Source: Beta vulgaris subsp. vulgaris
Lineage: Eukaryota > Streptophyta > Magnoliopsida > Caryophyllales > Amaranthaceae
Direction of reading: 5' to 3'
DNA length: 64,000 nt
Assembly: GCF_026745355.1 (NCBI RefSeq)
Contig: NC_079203.1
Coordinates: 310,001-374,000, forward strand
Part shown: positions 11,504 to 24,300 of the stretch, piece by piece
Numbering within the stretch: position 1 is the first letter of the stretch
How the letters are laid out: each line of letters starts with the position of its first letter
The notes under the pieces: model-generated
Told to the model about the DNA's origin: nothing
The model's input: the letters and a program-made list of their open reading frames with translations, nothing else
Database searches by the model: none
Translations under genes and position numbers: made by a program

Positions 11504-12430
11504 ATACTAATCATCAGATAAGGAAAAAAAAAAACATAGGTTACTGCGCCTTACTGTGCAAAATGTGTAGAATTGTTTACTTTTACCCCTCTTTTTTTGG
11601 GTGATATGTTACCTGATTAGTTGTACATTTATATTGGCTTGTGCAGATTGTAAACCAAATTTGTGATTTTGACAGAAACTTTTAGGAAGTAATCTTAATT
11701 GAAGGAAACATACTGCTATTTGACAACCTTATGTACAAAATAACATCCTGATGTATCTATAATGACTTTAGTTGAAGGGTTTAAGAGTGATATGAAATAG
11801 TTTTATAGGAGCAGATAACACTTAGCTGATAATCTATGTAGGTGTGATTGAAGATAAAAAAATAAATTTGATTCATGCATCCGAACCAATCGTATAGGAT
11901 TAAAGATTTAACATTGTTTGTATTCTGAAGTCTGAACTGTCACATTCACAAACCTTTTCTATTTGCAGTCTGATTTTGTAAATCTTTTGATGCCGGGTAT
12001 CTGGATGCATTATTAACATGTCTGCTGTTAGGATCATCCCAAATCAAGAACCATTAGCATTATGCTGTCTTTAATCTTCACATGTTCTTTTTTTTTTTAT
12101 TCCGTAAATACTATTCAAGAATTCAATTCATTCAAGAATGCTGGAAAATGATTGATCTTTGCCATTCATTCAAGTTGTCAAACATGGAGGCTTATCCAAA
12201 TCTCTCTGTTTCCACTTAAGAACACGTATACGAGTATGATTTTTATATCTTTTTCTGAGTAATGAGTATAACAGATATGTCTCCACTTCTGAGGTTCATA
12301 TGAAGAAGTATACATCAATGAAAGTAATAATGGACGCCATGACTTGCTTACGCCCAAGTCCCAACAGTTTACACCCAAAAAATAGAATGAGAATGAAAGA
12401 TAGCAGAAAAAGAATAAGCTGTGAATCCGA
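11504..12430. other. Convergent 3' region between CNGC and transporter genes
   Basis: AT-rich 3' flanks of the + strand CNGC and the - strand transporter. No repeat or coding exon is recognised. Confidence 0.55.
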
Positions 12431-15400
12431 TCATTTTAGATGTGCCTCAACATCAGGAGTTGTCTTAGGTAGCTTCTTCTTCTTCTCGTGGTACTTGGCA
12501 TAAGAATACCAGACACCTCCCGCAGTGTTGATTACCAGTCCTGTCACATTCAGAGCATGCACTTCTACTCCTCCCAGCAAGACAAATCCAAGGGTCTGAA
12601 CAGCCGAGAAAGAAGTTAATTGCTAACGTTAACTTATTTATAATGACAAAGCCAAGAGTTACGCATACCGTGGATCCAACACCTTTCAAAACTCCGACAA
12701 TAGTTGTTGTTAAAGCAGAGTTGACTATCGTACACAAGAACATGGTGAAGTTGAGAGCAATGCCCATGATTAGAGAAGCAGCAAGGATCATCAAAAATGA
12801 TAGAGATGAGCTCTGTCATTCAAAATAAATAAAAATGATATTATATGAATAATCGCTGACTATCTTATAGATAATAAAATCATGTATACAAATAACATTA
12901 CCCAAAAACACAGGAATGTATACCATACATTCAACATAGGAAGGAGCATAACTCATGATTGCATAATAGGGACTCACGGATTGTGCAGCAGTTCACAAGA
13001 TATTAAAAGAGTTCTTGCTACCAACAGACCCAATCAGGCTATTTGGAGAGCTGTTCTCCGCCAAACATGTAAAGGCATTTTGGTCAATCCATATGGTATG
13101 TATCACACATCTTCTTTTCCGTTTGGTGGAGCACAAGTCTCCATTCAGACATTTTGCTATAGTTATGATGCAACCCCCCCCCCCTCCCAAAAAAAAAAAT
13201 ATTCCCCAAATTCACATTTACTGTCTGAAGTTCAAAAGAGCACTCACTTCACTGGCATCATGATACTGAACGGAATATTAATGGATAATCTACCCACTAG
13301 AGATAGAGATTATTGATTAGTGGAGTCCAACTCAAAAGTGTGTTTGATTTTTAATTATCCATTTCTAGTGGGTAGCTTACCCAGTGGGTAGATCTATCTA
13401 TCTCCATACTGAACTTGCTCTTGAAGAACAAAGTGAACTTCTAACACAAGGACTAGAAAGATCCTTACCTTGGCAAATAACAAAGATAACGAATCAGGAA
13501 CCTCCCTCGTTCCTACAATCAGTAAAAGAAGAGCTGGGAGTGACAAGAAACTATTATAGAACATTATCTCCACGGATGAGAGCCCATCCTCTGCACCAGA
13601 CTTCTCGACCAACACTAGATACATTGTCTGCATCCAGAATCAGTACTCTATTATCCCAAAAACAAAAACAAAAAATCATAAAATATAGCTTTTGTATCTT
13701 GAATCTTGACTATAGAAGCAGTACAGATAATGTTCAAGACATATGGTCAAGAAGCAGTACAGAAAATGTTCAAGATAAAAGGCATATGCAAAATACATCT
13801 ATCAATAGCATTCAGTAAACCGTTACCTGAAAAAAGACAGAAGTCAATGCCATAGTGTAACCAAAAAAGTCAAAGGAGAAATCTCCGAGTGCTGCAATAA
13901 TTACCCCAGCAGCTGTAAGCATCACTGAAAGGCTCACCTGAACCACAGCATAAGTAGAATAGCAATTAACACACGTAACTGTATACTTGTGTATGTCTTT
14001 CCATGTAATCAGATGCAAACAAGTTCTAAAAAAATCACTAACATATAATAATAATGTCTAGCAGTTTATATTAGTGCTGAGCAATGAAGATGCATGTGAT
14101 TCCTCATCCACTGTGACTATGAAAAGGAAAACAGAAGAAGATATAGACGTAATTAACAACAAACTGCACAAAAGATTTTGATCAATCTTTATCTAGGAAC
14201 AAAAAATGGTTAGTGCAAACCTGTCTTGAAGGTCTTTTCTTCCCTGAAAAGAATCCAGCCACCAGAACAGCAAGCGGTGTAAGTCGTTTGATCGCAATAT
14301 ACATGGGAATGTTAACTCCTTTCAAGCTTGCTAAGGCAAAGGCTACATTGGCATTGTAGAAAAGCGACACCCAAAGAAGCTTCTTAGCAGTATCCATGTT
14401 CAAAGCCTTGGCCCTCGTGTACCCCATCACACGACCAATGTGAATAAGCAAAGCAGTTGCCAATTGCTAAAATAAACATAAAAACCAGCTCTCAACTCAA
14501 TGACATAGAGCAATGCAAAAATCTGCTACAAATACCATGCTATGTTTAGAAATCAAATGTTTCCTGAGTAATTTCTATGAAATACCTGGACTGTGAGGAG
14601 AGTCATCGAGTATGAGTATTCCATGAGGATTGCCTTGTTGATGAAGACCATAGCCATCGAAGAAACTCCATAAGACAAGGCAGCAAATAAACTGTTGGCA
14701 GTGCACATCAATCAGCCAATATTATAACTCTCAAGAAGTGGCAACAAATATTCAGACAATATTTCAATTTGCTACAGTAATGTGGGATCCTTTATCTGAA
14801 AAAAGTAGCAAACCTTCACACTCTCAAGTCTCACCTAAGAATCCAATACTACACTACACAATCAAATCAACAGGTGGTATTTGTGTCCACTGGCCCACAC
14901 CATTTGGTTTACACACTCCCTCAGTGTTATTTGAAACACTCATATTTCAATCTACAAAATTTACACACTTGAGTAGCGTACTCTGATTCACTCACTAGAT
15001 CACTAAAAATGCAAAGAACACATAACCCAAATTATTTGATTTTTTTTTTGACAAATGATAGATGGCCATTAGAACCAATTAATTCCACATCTGTCGTGGA
15101 TGGAATATAACTTTGTTGGTTAAGTTTTGCGAGGAAGGTACCGAAGACCCGTTATCGAATTATGTCTACATCATTGCCTTAAGCAGCTCTCTATACACCC
15201 AAAAAAAATCCCACATTTGCCATTGTCTCATTTCTCACACAAAAAGCCTGCTCTAACTTTCTGACAATATGCTGTGGACTGACAGCAGCTTTTACCATCC
15301 TATGACACAATCTACATGATCATCCACCTCACTTTATTTTCTTTTACTTATTTTGGTAGTAATTGCTGATTGGTGTCCTCAAACTGGAGGGACCCCACCC

Positions 15401-15832
15401 TAACACTAAACTGTGATGGAAGACAATTTAATGAGATTGTATTTTTGCAAAGTTGGTACAGGGGTTACTACATTTCATTTCATCACATGCAATAGGAGTA
15501 AATAAGTTGATCATAATGCAACATATTTGGTAAAACAATCCAAACTACATTGCCATTTTCCATATCATCACAAATTTAATAAACTTTCTGGAACCGAAAG
15601 ATCGGTAATTTGATATAAATTTCGATTGTCCTTATTTAACACACTTCATTAGTGATCTACAGATAAAAAAACTCATCAAACAACACCCATAAATCAATCA
15701 TTCCAAGAACAAGTCTCACTGAGATAAGAAAAAAAAAACCCAGAAATCAACAATGCAAAATACTTGAAGAAAAAAAAAATTGTATACGAACCTCACATAT
15801 TGAGTGGCCTCCAAATCAGGAAGACCATCCAT
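12431..15832 (-). CDS. Nucleotide-sugar transporter, DMT superfamily (UGNT1-like)
   Basis: Seven minus-strand exons: 15832-15792, 14691-14586, 14466-14221, 13937-13827, 13627-13469, 12812-12669, 12595-12431. All junctions are GT-AG and in phase, giving 323 aa. The start MDGLPDLEATQYV is short and followed directly by the first helix (LFAALSYG), usual for this subfamily. Diagnostic stretches are NKAILMEY, FALASLKGVNIPMYIAIKR (about 91-109), LTPLAVLVAG, AALGDFSFD (about 147-155), LVEKSGAEDGLSS (about 175-187) and VGVLKGVGSTTLGF (about 260-273). About ten hydrophobic segments and a Lys-rich cytosolic tail fit a Golgi/ER antiporter exchanging a nucleotide sugar for the nucleotide monophosphate. 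The closest family I recall is Arabidopsis UGNT1 (UDP-GlcNAc transporter), but substrate cannot be read from sequence. Confidence 0.88.
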
Positions 15833-16704
15833 TGTAAATGGTATATTACCAAATCAAGCTTTCTTATAAGAGTAATCTGCCTAAGAAGTAGTATAAAGAA
15901 AGCAACTCAATCCCAACATGCAACTTTGCAGATTTATAAAAACCCAGAATTTGATTTACATGATTGGATAAAAACTTTACAGATTGAATAAAATCCAGAT
16001 GCTAATTTACATGATTAAATAGAAACTTGAAGAATCAATGAATAAACCCAGAAGTCTAATTTACATGATTAGGTATAAGTTTGAAGATTAATTGAAAGAA
16101 CCCAGAAGTCCAATTTACATGATTGGATAGAAGTTTGAAGATCAACTGATTAAAGAGAGAAGATAATTTACATGTTTTTGACAAAATTGGGAGATTAAAT
16201 AGAGAGCAGAGGTTGATTTACATGAACGCTATTAGAAGTGTTGGATAGGAAAGGATAGAAAAGAGAGGAGAAACTGTACTAAAGAGTGTTAAGATTCGGA
16301 GAAAGTTGGTGAAATTTTGAGGGGGACAAAATAAATTATAGAATAACCAAAGAAATGCAGTAAAGTAGTCAGATGTATAAATAAAAATTGGGGTTCCAGA
16401 TCTCTAGAAAAGCAGAGTAATTGCGTTGATTCGTTTGGAAGTTTCTCGCACAGCTTGCTTTCAACATTAACAGATCCGGGACACACCACTCACCACCCAC
16501 CAGTTGGTTTTTCTTGTGAGCTACTCAATTTTCACTCGCTCAAATTTGGTTTACAGCATTGTAGCATTTAAAAAGTCGTGAATACAGGACGTCTTCAGAT
16601 CGGGTAATATTTTTGGATAATTTTTGGATGGTTGGAACTTTTATATTGACTTAATGGTTTCTGTTTTTCAGACTATCAATGGTTTCTGTTTTCCAGACTA
16701 TCAT
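15833..16704 (-). other. 5' leader/upstream region of the transporter gene
   Basis: Upstream of the ATG on the minus strand. Imperfect repeats built from 'aatttacatgattggataaaaact' variants run from about 15950 to 16140 (four units). At 16654-16702 a 25-bp segment (ATGGTTTCTGTTTT...) is directly duplicated. No coding sequence. Confidence 0.5.
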
Positions 16705-16707
16705 ATG

Positions 16708-16850
16708 GGATTGACGTGAGTGGTTAAAGGTCTCTCGCTCTTTAATCAAGGTCTCGGGTTCGAATCTTAGGTATGGAAAAAACCCAGTTGGGAGGGATAC
16801 TATCCTTTGAGTTACCCATGTAAGCTCGAGGTATGGAAAATTTGTATTAT
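16708..16850 (+). mobile_element. SINE-like tRNA-derived element
   Basis: Box A-like GTGAGTGGTTAAAGG and box B GGGTTCGAATCT lie about 35 bp apart, the spacing seen in tRNA-derived SINEs. The 3' part has no tRNA fold. No clear tail or duplication was found, so the ends are approximate. Confidence 0.5.
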
Positions 16851-16861
16851 AGGCTTATAGC

Positions 16862-17155
16862 TAGAGGTGGCATGGGCCGGGCCTGTTCACGGGCTCGGGC
16901 CCATGAGTGGCGGGCCGTGTCGAGCTGGGCTTTAAAATTTTAAAAATTTGTTCACGGGTCGGCCCATGTTTTATGTTGTATTTTTGACAGTTTTAGGGTA
17001 AAAAAACAAAGGAAGCGTTCGGCCCACAGGTTCGTGCCGGTGCAGGCCGGAAATAAAATTTCTTGATCGTGACAGACCCGCGACCCACGTAGCGGACAAC
17101 GGGCCGGGCCGGTCCTCGAGCGGGCTTGTGCCCGCCTAGCCCATTCCCACCTCTA
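16862..17155. mobile_element. hAT-type MITE, GC-rich, 294 bp
   Basis: Terminal inverted repeats TAGAGGTGGcATGGGC / GCCCATtCCCACCTCTA. The flanking 8-mers CTTATAGC (16854-16861) and ATTATAGC (17156-17163) agree at seven of eight positions, fitting the 8-bp duplication of hAT elements. The interior is unusually GC-rich (GGGCCGGGCC, CGGGCTCGGGCCC) for this window. Confidence 0.8.
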
Positions 17156-17249
17156 ATTATAGCCTTCAAATTTACGTGACTTTGGACACTTTCAGGGAAT
17201 ATGATGATTTTTATCTGGGACATTCAAGGGTTTCGGGATGCTTTGGGAT

Positions 17250-17299
17250 GACACTGTGCTTGGTTTTTTTTTTTTTTTTTTTTTTGACACTGTGCTTGG
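17250..17299 (-). mobile_element. Bare poly(A) retroinsertion with target-site duplication
   Basis: A run of 22 T (17264-17285) is bounded by perfect 14-bp direct repeats GACACTGTGCTTGG at 17250-17263 and 17286-17299. This is what an L1-type insertion, truncated to nothing but its poly(A) tail on the minus strand, would leave. Replication slippage cannot explain the long direct repeats as simply. Confidence 0.65.
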
Positions 17300-18384
17300 T
17301 TGAACTCTTTTAAATTGACATAAAATGCCTTCTATAACTTATTTTGTACCTTTCCAATTCAACTCAAAAGCCACCAAACTCTCGTTCTTTGTCATTTATA
17401 TAATATCGAGTAGTCTCAAATGGTCCGAGAAGAATTCATAGGGTTTATTGGACGAGCCCTAAGAATGACTAACATGTATTATAGCCTTCAGAGGCCTTAT
17501 GGGCTGTCGAGAGTCGAGACCGTGTACACTGTCTTAGCACGCCATCTACATGTTGTTTTGTATATTTATAGTTCAATATCGAAATAGCTCGAAAGTCACT
17601 ATATGCGCGTTCTTAGTCATGAATATTATTCCCGTGATGCATTTCATGGGCTCTATTGCTCGAACCCTCGAGACAACATGAAAGTATGCACCATTACCTT
17701 CACTTTTATTTATTATAGGACTATCTTACACAATAGATTTCAAAATATCAATAAACTTGAAAAGAAGCAATATTTCAAAAAAAAAAAATTGGGTATAGGG
17801 ATGACTGGAATTAGTTAGAGTTAGGTCCCGTTAACTTAATTATTTTTAATTACACAATATGCTCAGTATTCTTCACGTCTTTTATCAACGTGCATGTGTA
17901 AGATACCAATATTTAATTTGCGACTAATCAAGTTTATTCAGAGATGTGATTATATATAATCAAGTACTACGTCTATAAAATTAAGGTGAAATTAGGACGG
18001 ATCAGACACAATCAAATCAGGCAAATCTACTTGGAAATAATTCAGGCAAGGAACCCACTTCTTTCCTTGTTTGGCAACTACCTCCGGCCCGGTTCTCCCC
18101 TACGGGCCACACACTCACCTACTGGTCACACTTTAGCACTTGGATTGACCTCCAGATTTTATCGGACAATCCACGTTTCATTTCTCCCTCTTCCCCAAAA
18201 CTAAAAAACGTGCCTATCTTTCATCGCCAAACAGAAAAATTAGTGCGTTTGAAACTGGAAATTCTGATCTCACGTAATAATTAGTTTTAGTTTCTCCAAT
18301 CAAACAAACCTCTTTAATTTTTGATTCTTAATTTCTAATTCAAGTAACCTTTGATCTTGGGGCCATAGGTGGTTCATCTCTCCT
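17300..18384 (+). other. Upstream region of MON1
   Basis: No gene or clear repeat is recognised. Part of it must hold the MON1 promoter and leader; the last 150 bp are pyrimidine-rich as in plant leaders. Confidence 0.5.
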
Positions 18385-21300
18385 ATGGCCTCCGATTCTG
18401 ACTCCGCCTACGATTCCGCCGCTGATCAAAACCCTAATTCTCTTCCCGACACTCCGATCAACCACCAATTCAACTCCGCCATTGATGATCACTTAAGCTC
18501 ACTCACATTGACTCCCCTCAACGACGCCGTGTCCGACCTTGCACCATCGCAATCCTCGAACAACGTCTTAGATGCGAATTCATTAGCCGATCAAATTGAA
18601 GCGATTGATCGGAACTCATCGCCGGAATTCGAGGTCTCAACGGTAGAGACGACGCTGGAGGTTGCTGTTAGTAGTGAAGTCGTGGTGGTGGTGGAGGAGA
18701 GAGAAAATAATTTGGAGAGAGAAAGTAATTTGGAGAGTGATGGAGGTGTGGTGGTGTGGAGGGAGGTGGAAGGGGATGCGGTTGCAAGCCCTAGTAGCAG
18801 TGGTTATGCAGGGGAGAGAGGTAGTAGTAGTGCTAGCAGTGCATCTGGTATTGAGGAGATTGAAGAGCATCAAGTGAGAGTTAGAGATCGGAGTTTGGTC
18901 AATGGTATAGCTGACTCTCAACCGGCATGGATTCCGGGCAAGCGACACGAAAATGAGGTCTGCCTTATGGTTTCAATTGCTTCATTTCAATGTTCAGTAC
19001 TTTCACTTTAGTGTAATTATTCCATTTTAATTGGTGAAAACAGTACTCTTTCCGTTCCAGAATACTCGTGTTTTAATGGTTATACTTGTAGATTATGGAG
19101 CTGTTAGTTATTTGTATCGATAATTTGATATTCATAATTGTTAACGACTATTGATTTGGTAGTTCAAATCGAAAAGTGATAGTGTATTGAGTTTTTAAGT
19201 AACAGATAGTATGGTATAAGATTAAGTCAGTTTAGTATCAAATACGGGAAGAAATGTATGAATTGCGTTCGCTAATGTTTTGACTTAGTAAATTCATTCA
19301 TATCATTCTCTTGTATGAATTTTTTTGATTAGCACCTTGCTGTTTGAATATGCAGGATGATGCCTCTATTTCGTGGAGGAAAAGGAAAAAGCATTTCTTT
19401 ATTCTAAGTCACTCTGGGAAGCCTATATATTCCAGGTTTATCTTCTGCCTATAAGTTGTGAATACTAACTACTAACTACTGCTAAGTTTGAACATGGCAA
19501 GCGTTTCTAGAAATCAGGATGAATTTGCTTCTTTAAAATGATTTCTGCTGCCTTGTAATAGGTATGGCGACGAACACAAGCTTGCTGGATTTTCAGCAAC
19601 ATTGCAAGCTATAATTTCTTTTGTTGAGAATGGGTATGTCACTGGAGTGAGTTGGCAAGATCTTGTTTTTCGAGCATGCAAGCTGTTTAGTTCTCGTTTG
19701 CTACGTTTTTCTTCACCTTAAAAAAGGCTATTCTTTCTATTTCCTCAGGGGTGATCGCGTTAAGTTGGTTCGAGCAGGAAAGCATCAGGTTAGTGCCCCA
19801 TTAAGCTTATGTTCTCATCCACTTAGCTGTCTTCGCTGTCATATTGTTCTTCAACCCCTCAATGGAAACTACAATTTTAAGTGACATTGATTTTTCAAAG
19901 TCATAAATTTACTTTGTGGTTCTTAATACTTGTGTTATAGGTCCCTTTCCAACTTCTTTTTTCCAATGCTAACTTGCTAAGTTTTGCTAGCTGCTTTGAC
20001 ACTTGCTATTTTTGCTATCGGAACTTCCTATTTTTGCTACACTTCACCATTTCACTTTACCTTTCCTTCTTTTAGTTTTGGTCCATTTTAAAATGACTAT
20101 ACTAGTTGCTTAGTCTCTTTGTGCATTTAAATGCACGATTCTGCAAATACCTATCACTATTTCTCATTTTGAATTATTCCTACTATGCATGATTTGTCGA
20201 CTAGAAACATTAAGGATTTAAGGTGACATGGAGAGAGTAGATTGCTAACTTTAGGAACAGAGCAAGCCCCTCTTTCCACTTGGTGCAAATTAATGCTACT
20301 ATGCACTATTATGCTCACTATTAGATTAAACTAATTGATCATTTTCACGTAAAGAATAAGGTCTCTTTCCACTTGGTGCAAACTAATGCTAATATGTACT
20401 TATTATGCTCACTGTTAGATTATATCTTATTAATCATTTTCGCGTGAAGAACAAGGCCTCTTTCCACTGGGCTCATGCTAAGGCTCACCTACTCACCTCT
20501 TATATGCTTGTCACCTTTTGAAAGTATGTTCTTGCATATCAACTAATATGAATTTTCAGAACAGATCTGTAATGCTAGATGTATGGAAGAGGCTTACTTC
20601 TCTTTAGATGGTTCAGGGCCCAGGGGCCATATAATGCTTATTCAGTTGTGTCTTTCGGTATTTCTCCTTTTGTTCTTTCTCACTTCATGTTTGGTATAGT
20701 GAAGAGGCTGGAGAAGGTTATGAGAGATTTCTGTTTGCTACGGGGTGGAGGAAGAGAGAAGAGATCACCTTATAAGATGGGACCCTGGGAGTGTATGTAA
20801 TCCCAAAGACTGTTGTTTGGAAGCTTGTGCTCAAGAACATCTCCTTGATGGGACAGTGTCTTTGGTGGGTCCTGCAAATTACAGGTTTTTGATTGACATA
20901 GATTGATTAGAATCGTATTTGGTTTTTAGAGAAATGGGTGGGATGCGCTGGTGGAAGCTCTTACCTCCTGCACATCAGACTGAGTCACTGCACTTTCTTC
21001 CTTTGTGGAAGTTTAGTGAATGTGCATCAATTCTTTGCCATTTTTTAAGTGCTTTAGTTGGAGAGCAATGATGGGATTTTTGGCATTGGGTAGTAGTGAA
21101 GTTCTTTGTGGGACAGTGAGAAATTGTGGTTTAACATCTTGCTAGGATCATGCTAATGGGCCATTTGTTGATATGGGGTTATTAGATGTAATTTCTGAGT
21201 ACTGACTAGACTCTATATATGTCTCCGTAGTCCATTTTTTGTGGACCTGTGGTCTGCCCTGCTTGTACCCTTTACTTTCATTATTAAGCTTTTCTCATCT

Positions 21301-24300
21301 AAGAAGTAAGAGATCTGTTAGAAGCTTACTGCTTATATAACCGTGAAGGTTGTTGCTTCTTACTCAAACATATTTGCCGCAGTGTGAACTATATGTGATG
21401 TGTTTTTTTTTGATTGGTTTTTAACTTCTGATTGAAGTATTGCCTAAAGCACTGGTTTTGACAATCAATTAGTTTGTTTTATGCAAATATATGCATAGGT
21501 AACCGGTGTTTGTTATCAGCTACGAAGTGAAACACTTGGATGAATAATGAGTATGTGTCAGCTTTTTGAGTCTGTTACAGACATGAAATGATTTTGTTTG
21601 GTAAGGTGTAATAAAATTATACAAATAGTGTTCCATTTTGAGGAACAAGCCTTCTCTTTCTAATGCACATGTTCTGGAACTTTCTGAGTCATCATATATG
21701 TAGAGTTGCAACTTTGGCCCGTACAAGAACTTTCGACCTGTTCACAAAGTGGAATTATTATGATAATATACAAACATGACATAACTTGAATAGAATTGGA
21801 ACTAAAATTGTCATACAGAGTTTTGCATGTTCCATGTTAATTTTTAGACATTAAATGCTTACCAACAAACAGCATCAACGACAATAAAAAAAAGACACTA
21901 CATGCAGTGGTGGATCTTGGATATTACTGATGGTGGGTGATTAACTTACCACCTTCGAGGCTTCCACCTTCCACTGACCACATACCAATAGCCAATATAC
22001 AAACAAAAAATATAATTAATACTTCCTCCATTTCAAGATAGATGACATGTTTTGACTTTTGCACTATTCACACACTCTCCTTTGACCGTGTTTTGTGATC
22101 CTTATTAAGGAGAAATTTAATCATGTGGGATCTTATTGGATTCGTCTCGATATATACTTTCATAATACCAACTTTTTACAGTTTTTACATAAAGGAAATT
22201 AGAGATATTAATAGTCAGAGTTATGTGTTGCAAGCATGCCCGGAGAAGTGTGTCAAGTATTTTGAAACAGAGGAAGTACCTCATAAGAAGTCTCATTTTA
22301 GAAGTATATATCCACATACATTACAATGTTCTCGATGACTTTTCATATTTTGATATCTATCAACAAACTTTAGAACCTGCATTTTAGATTTTTGATCTCC
22401 ACCAAATTAATCTTATCTCATCTATCTCTCTCCCTCTTCCATGGGTTCAAGTCATCAAGAAAAAGATTAAAATACTTCCATTACTTCCTCTTTCTATTCT
22501 TTCCAACTCCGGTGTTTTTGTAAGCTTCCCCTTTGCACTTGGGTTGAAAAATTGCAGCCAAAGAAGGCAGGATCATCATCTCTTAAGATTGCAATCTCCA
22601 CAGGCTTGCATTTCGGAGAGATGCTGCATGAGTGACCCACCTAGTTACTTTAGAATTTATTTCATTTTATATTACAAAAAACCGAGCTTCATTTTTTTAC
22701 ATAATAATGGTGGCGAGAGTGACACCACCATGACGAAGCCTCTCTCCGCCACTGACTACATGCTGTCATGAACTGCCAACTGTCTTATGGTTTTTTCCAT
22801 AAGTTCTGTTTAAGAGTTTTGCATGGGTCAATTGCTTGATAGGGTTTACCATGAATATATGGTGGCAAGGTCGCAAGGACTGAAATACTACTTGTCCCTG
22901 AAAATGATTGAGGGTCTTTGGCATTAAATCAGAGAATCGGATTAGGAAGAGGAAGATTTTTCGTTTTTATAAGTAATGAGAACTTTCCTGTCCTAGGAAC
23001 GAAATAGTTCAAGTGTTTGTTAAGAATTATTTAAGGCACAATCAAACAGTTTTGTGCTTGCCATAAAGTTCTTGATAACGGGGGTGTTTGGGAGAGAGAG
23101 TTTTGGAGAGAGTTTAGAGGTTTGGAGAGAGTTTAGAGTTTTGACCAATAAAAACTCTAAATTGGGTGTTTGGTGAGAGAGAGGATTAAAGAGAGTTTTG
23201 TACCGAAAACTCTGATCAAAACTCTCTTTTGAAAAAGCTGGGTAGAGGAGCTTTTTCATGAGAGTTTTGGAGAGAGAAAAAACAAATGACTATTTGGTCC
23301 ATATAATTAATACTAAAATTTGTTTTAAAAAAAAACATATGTCCATAAATGTCATTTTACATGCTCTAAAAGTACAAAACTCTAAACAATCAGCTAAGTG
23401 TTACCAAACACCTTTACACAATAATTATTTAAATCAGCAGTCAAATCCTCTGAACAAAAAAGTAATCATCTAACCACAAACTCTAAACTCTAACCTCTAA
23501 ACTCTAAACTCTAATTACCAAACAGGGCCAACATCTGCCATGAAGTGGTTATCTGCTTTTTGTTAGTTATTAATATAGAACAAATAAGTTAGCTGATAGT
23601 GATTGTTACGGGTGCTAACAAATTGAACCGGGCTTGATCATGGGGTTTCTCAGCTAGGCTTCTGATACCTGCATTTTATCTTGAGCCGACTCTTAGTTTT
23701 TTTTTTATCTTAATTTTCAAGTTCAACTTACCTTAAAACTGATCTTGAACTTGGAAGATTATGACCAAGTATATAATGTACTATTTTTATGCTATAATAT
23801 CTTCATACTTAAGTTTGGTTATTTCTTTCAAGCTTCTCACTTGTATGGTGCAAAGTTTGGCTCTTAATTTCAATTTTGATTTTTTTGATAGGTAAAACAA
23901 AATTGTTTTAAAAATTGTTTTGAGACTATTTACGAGCTTTTTGGAGAGTCGAGTCCGGAGCATGTTAGGCTCGGCTCTCAAAACTTTTGACCGAGCTCGA
24001 AATTTTCACGAGCCATTTCTAGTCATTACAGTGTAAAGAAAATTAACCTTGGATTGAATTTGAAGCTCTATTCTATTAGAAACTGCCTCCTTTCTTTTCA
24101 CTTAACTTTTGCCATCTTCAAATATATTCCTTGACTACAATAAATTTTCCACATATGATTATAATTTGTTTTTTTGAAAATATAATTATACCAAATTTAT
24201 AATAAAAAATAATCGATTTTTCATGTTGTGAATCTATATACTTTTCTTAATAAATTGGTAACAGTTTATTAAGTTTGATCAAAGGCAACATCTGCTCAAG

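Noticed and set aside
20579..20800. 73-codon frame with RLEKVMRDF as a host gene
   Set aside because: It is part of a frame-broken LINE reverse transcriptase remnant.
23470..23515. AAACTCT run as an interstitial telomere
   Set aside because: The heptamer differs from AAACCCT throughout and the run belongs to a MITE seen again at 61,229.
23600..24025. Possible hAT-like MITE with GAGCTCGAAATTT words
   Set aside because: No convincing inverted ends or duplication could be placed.
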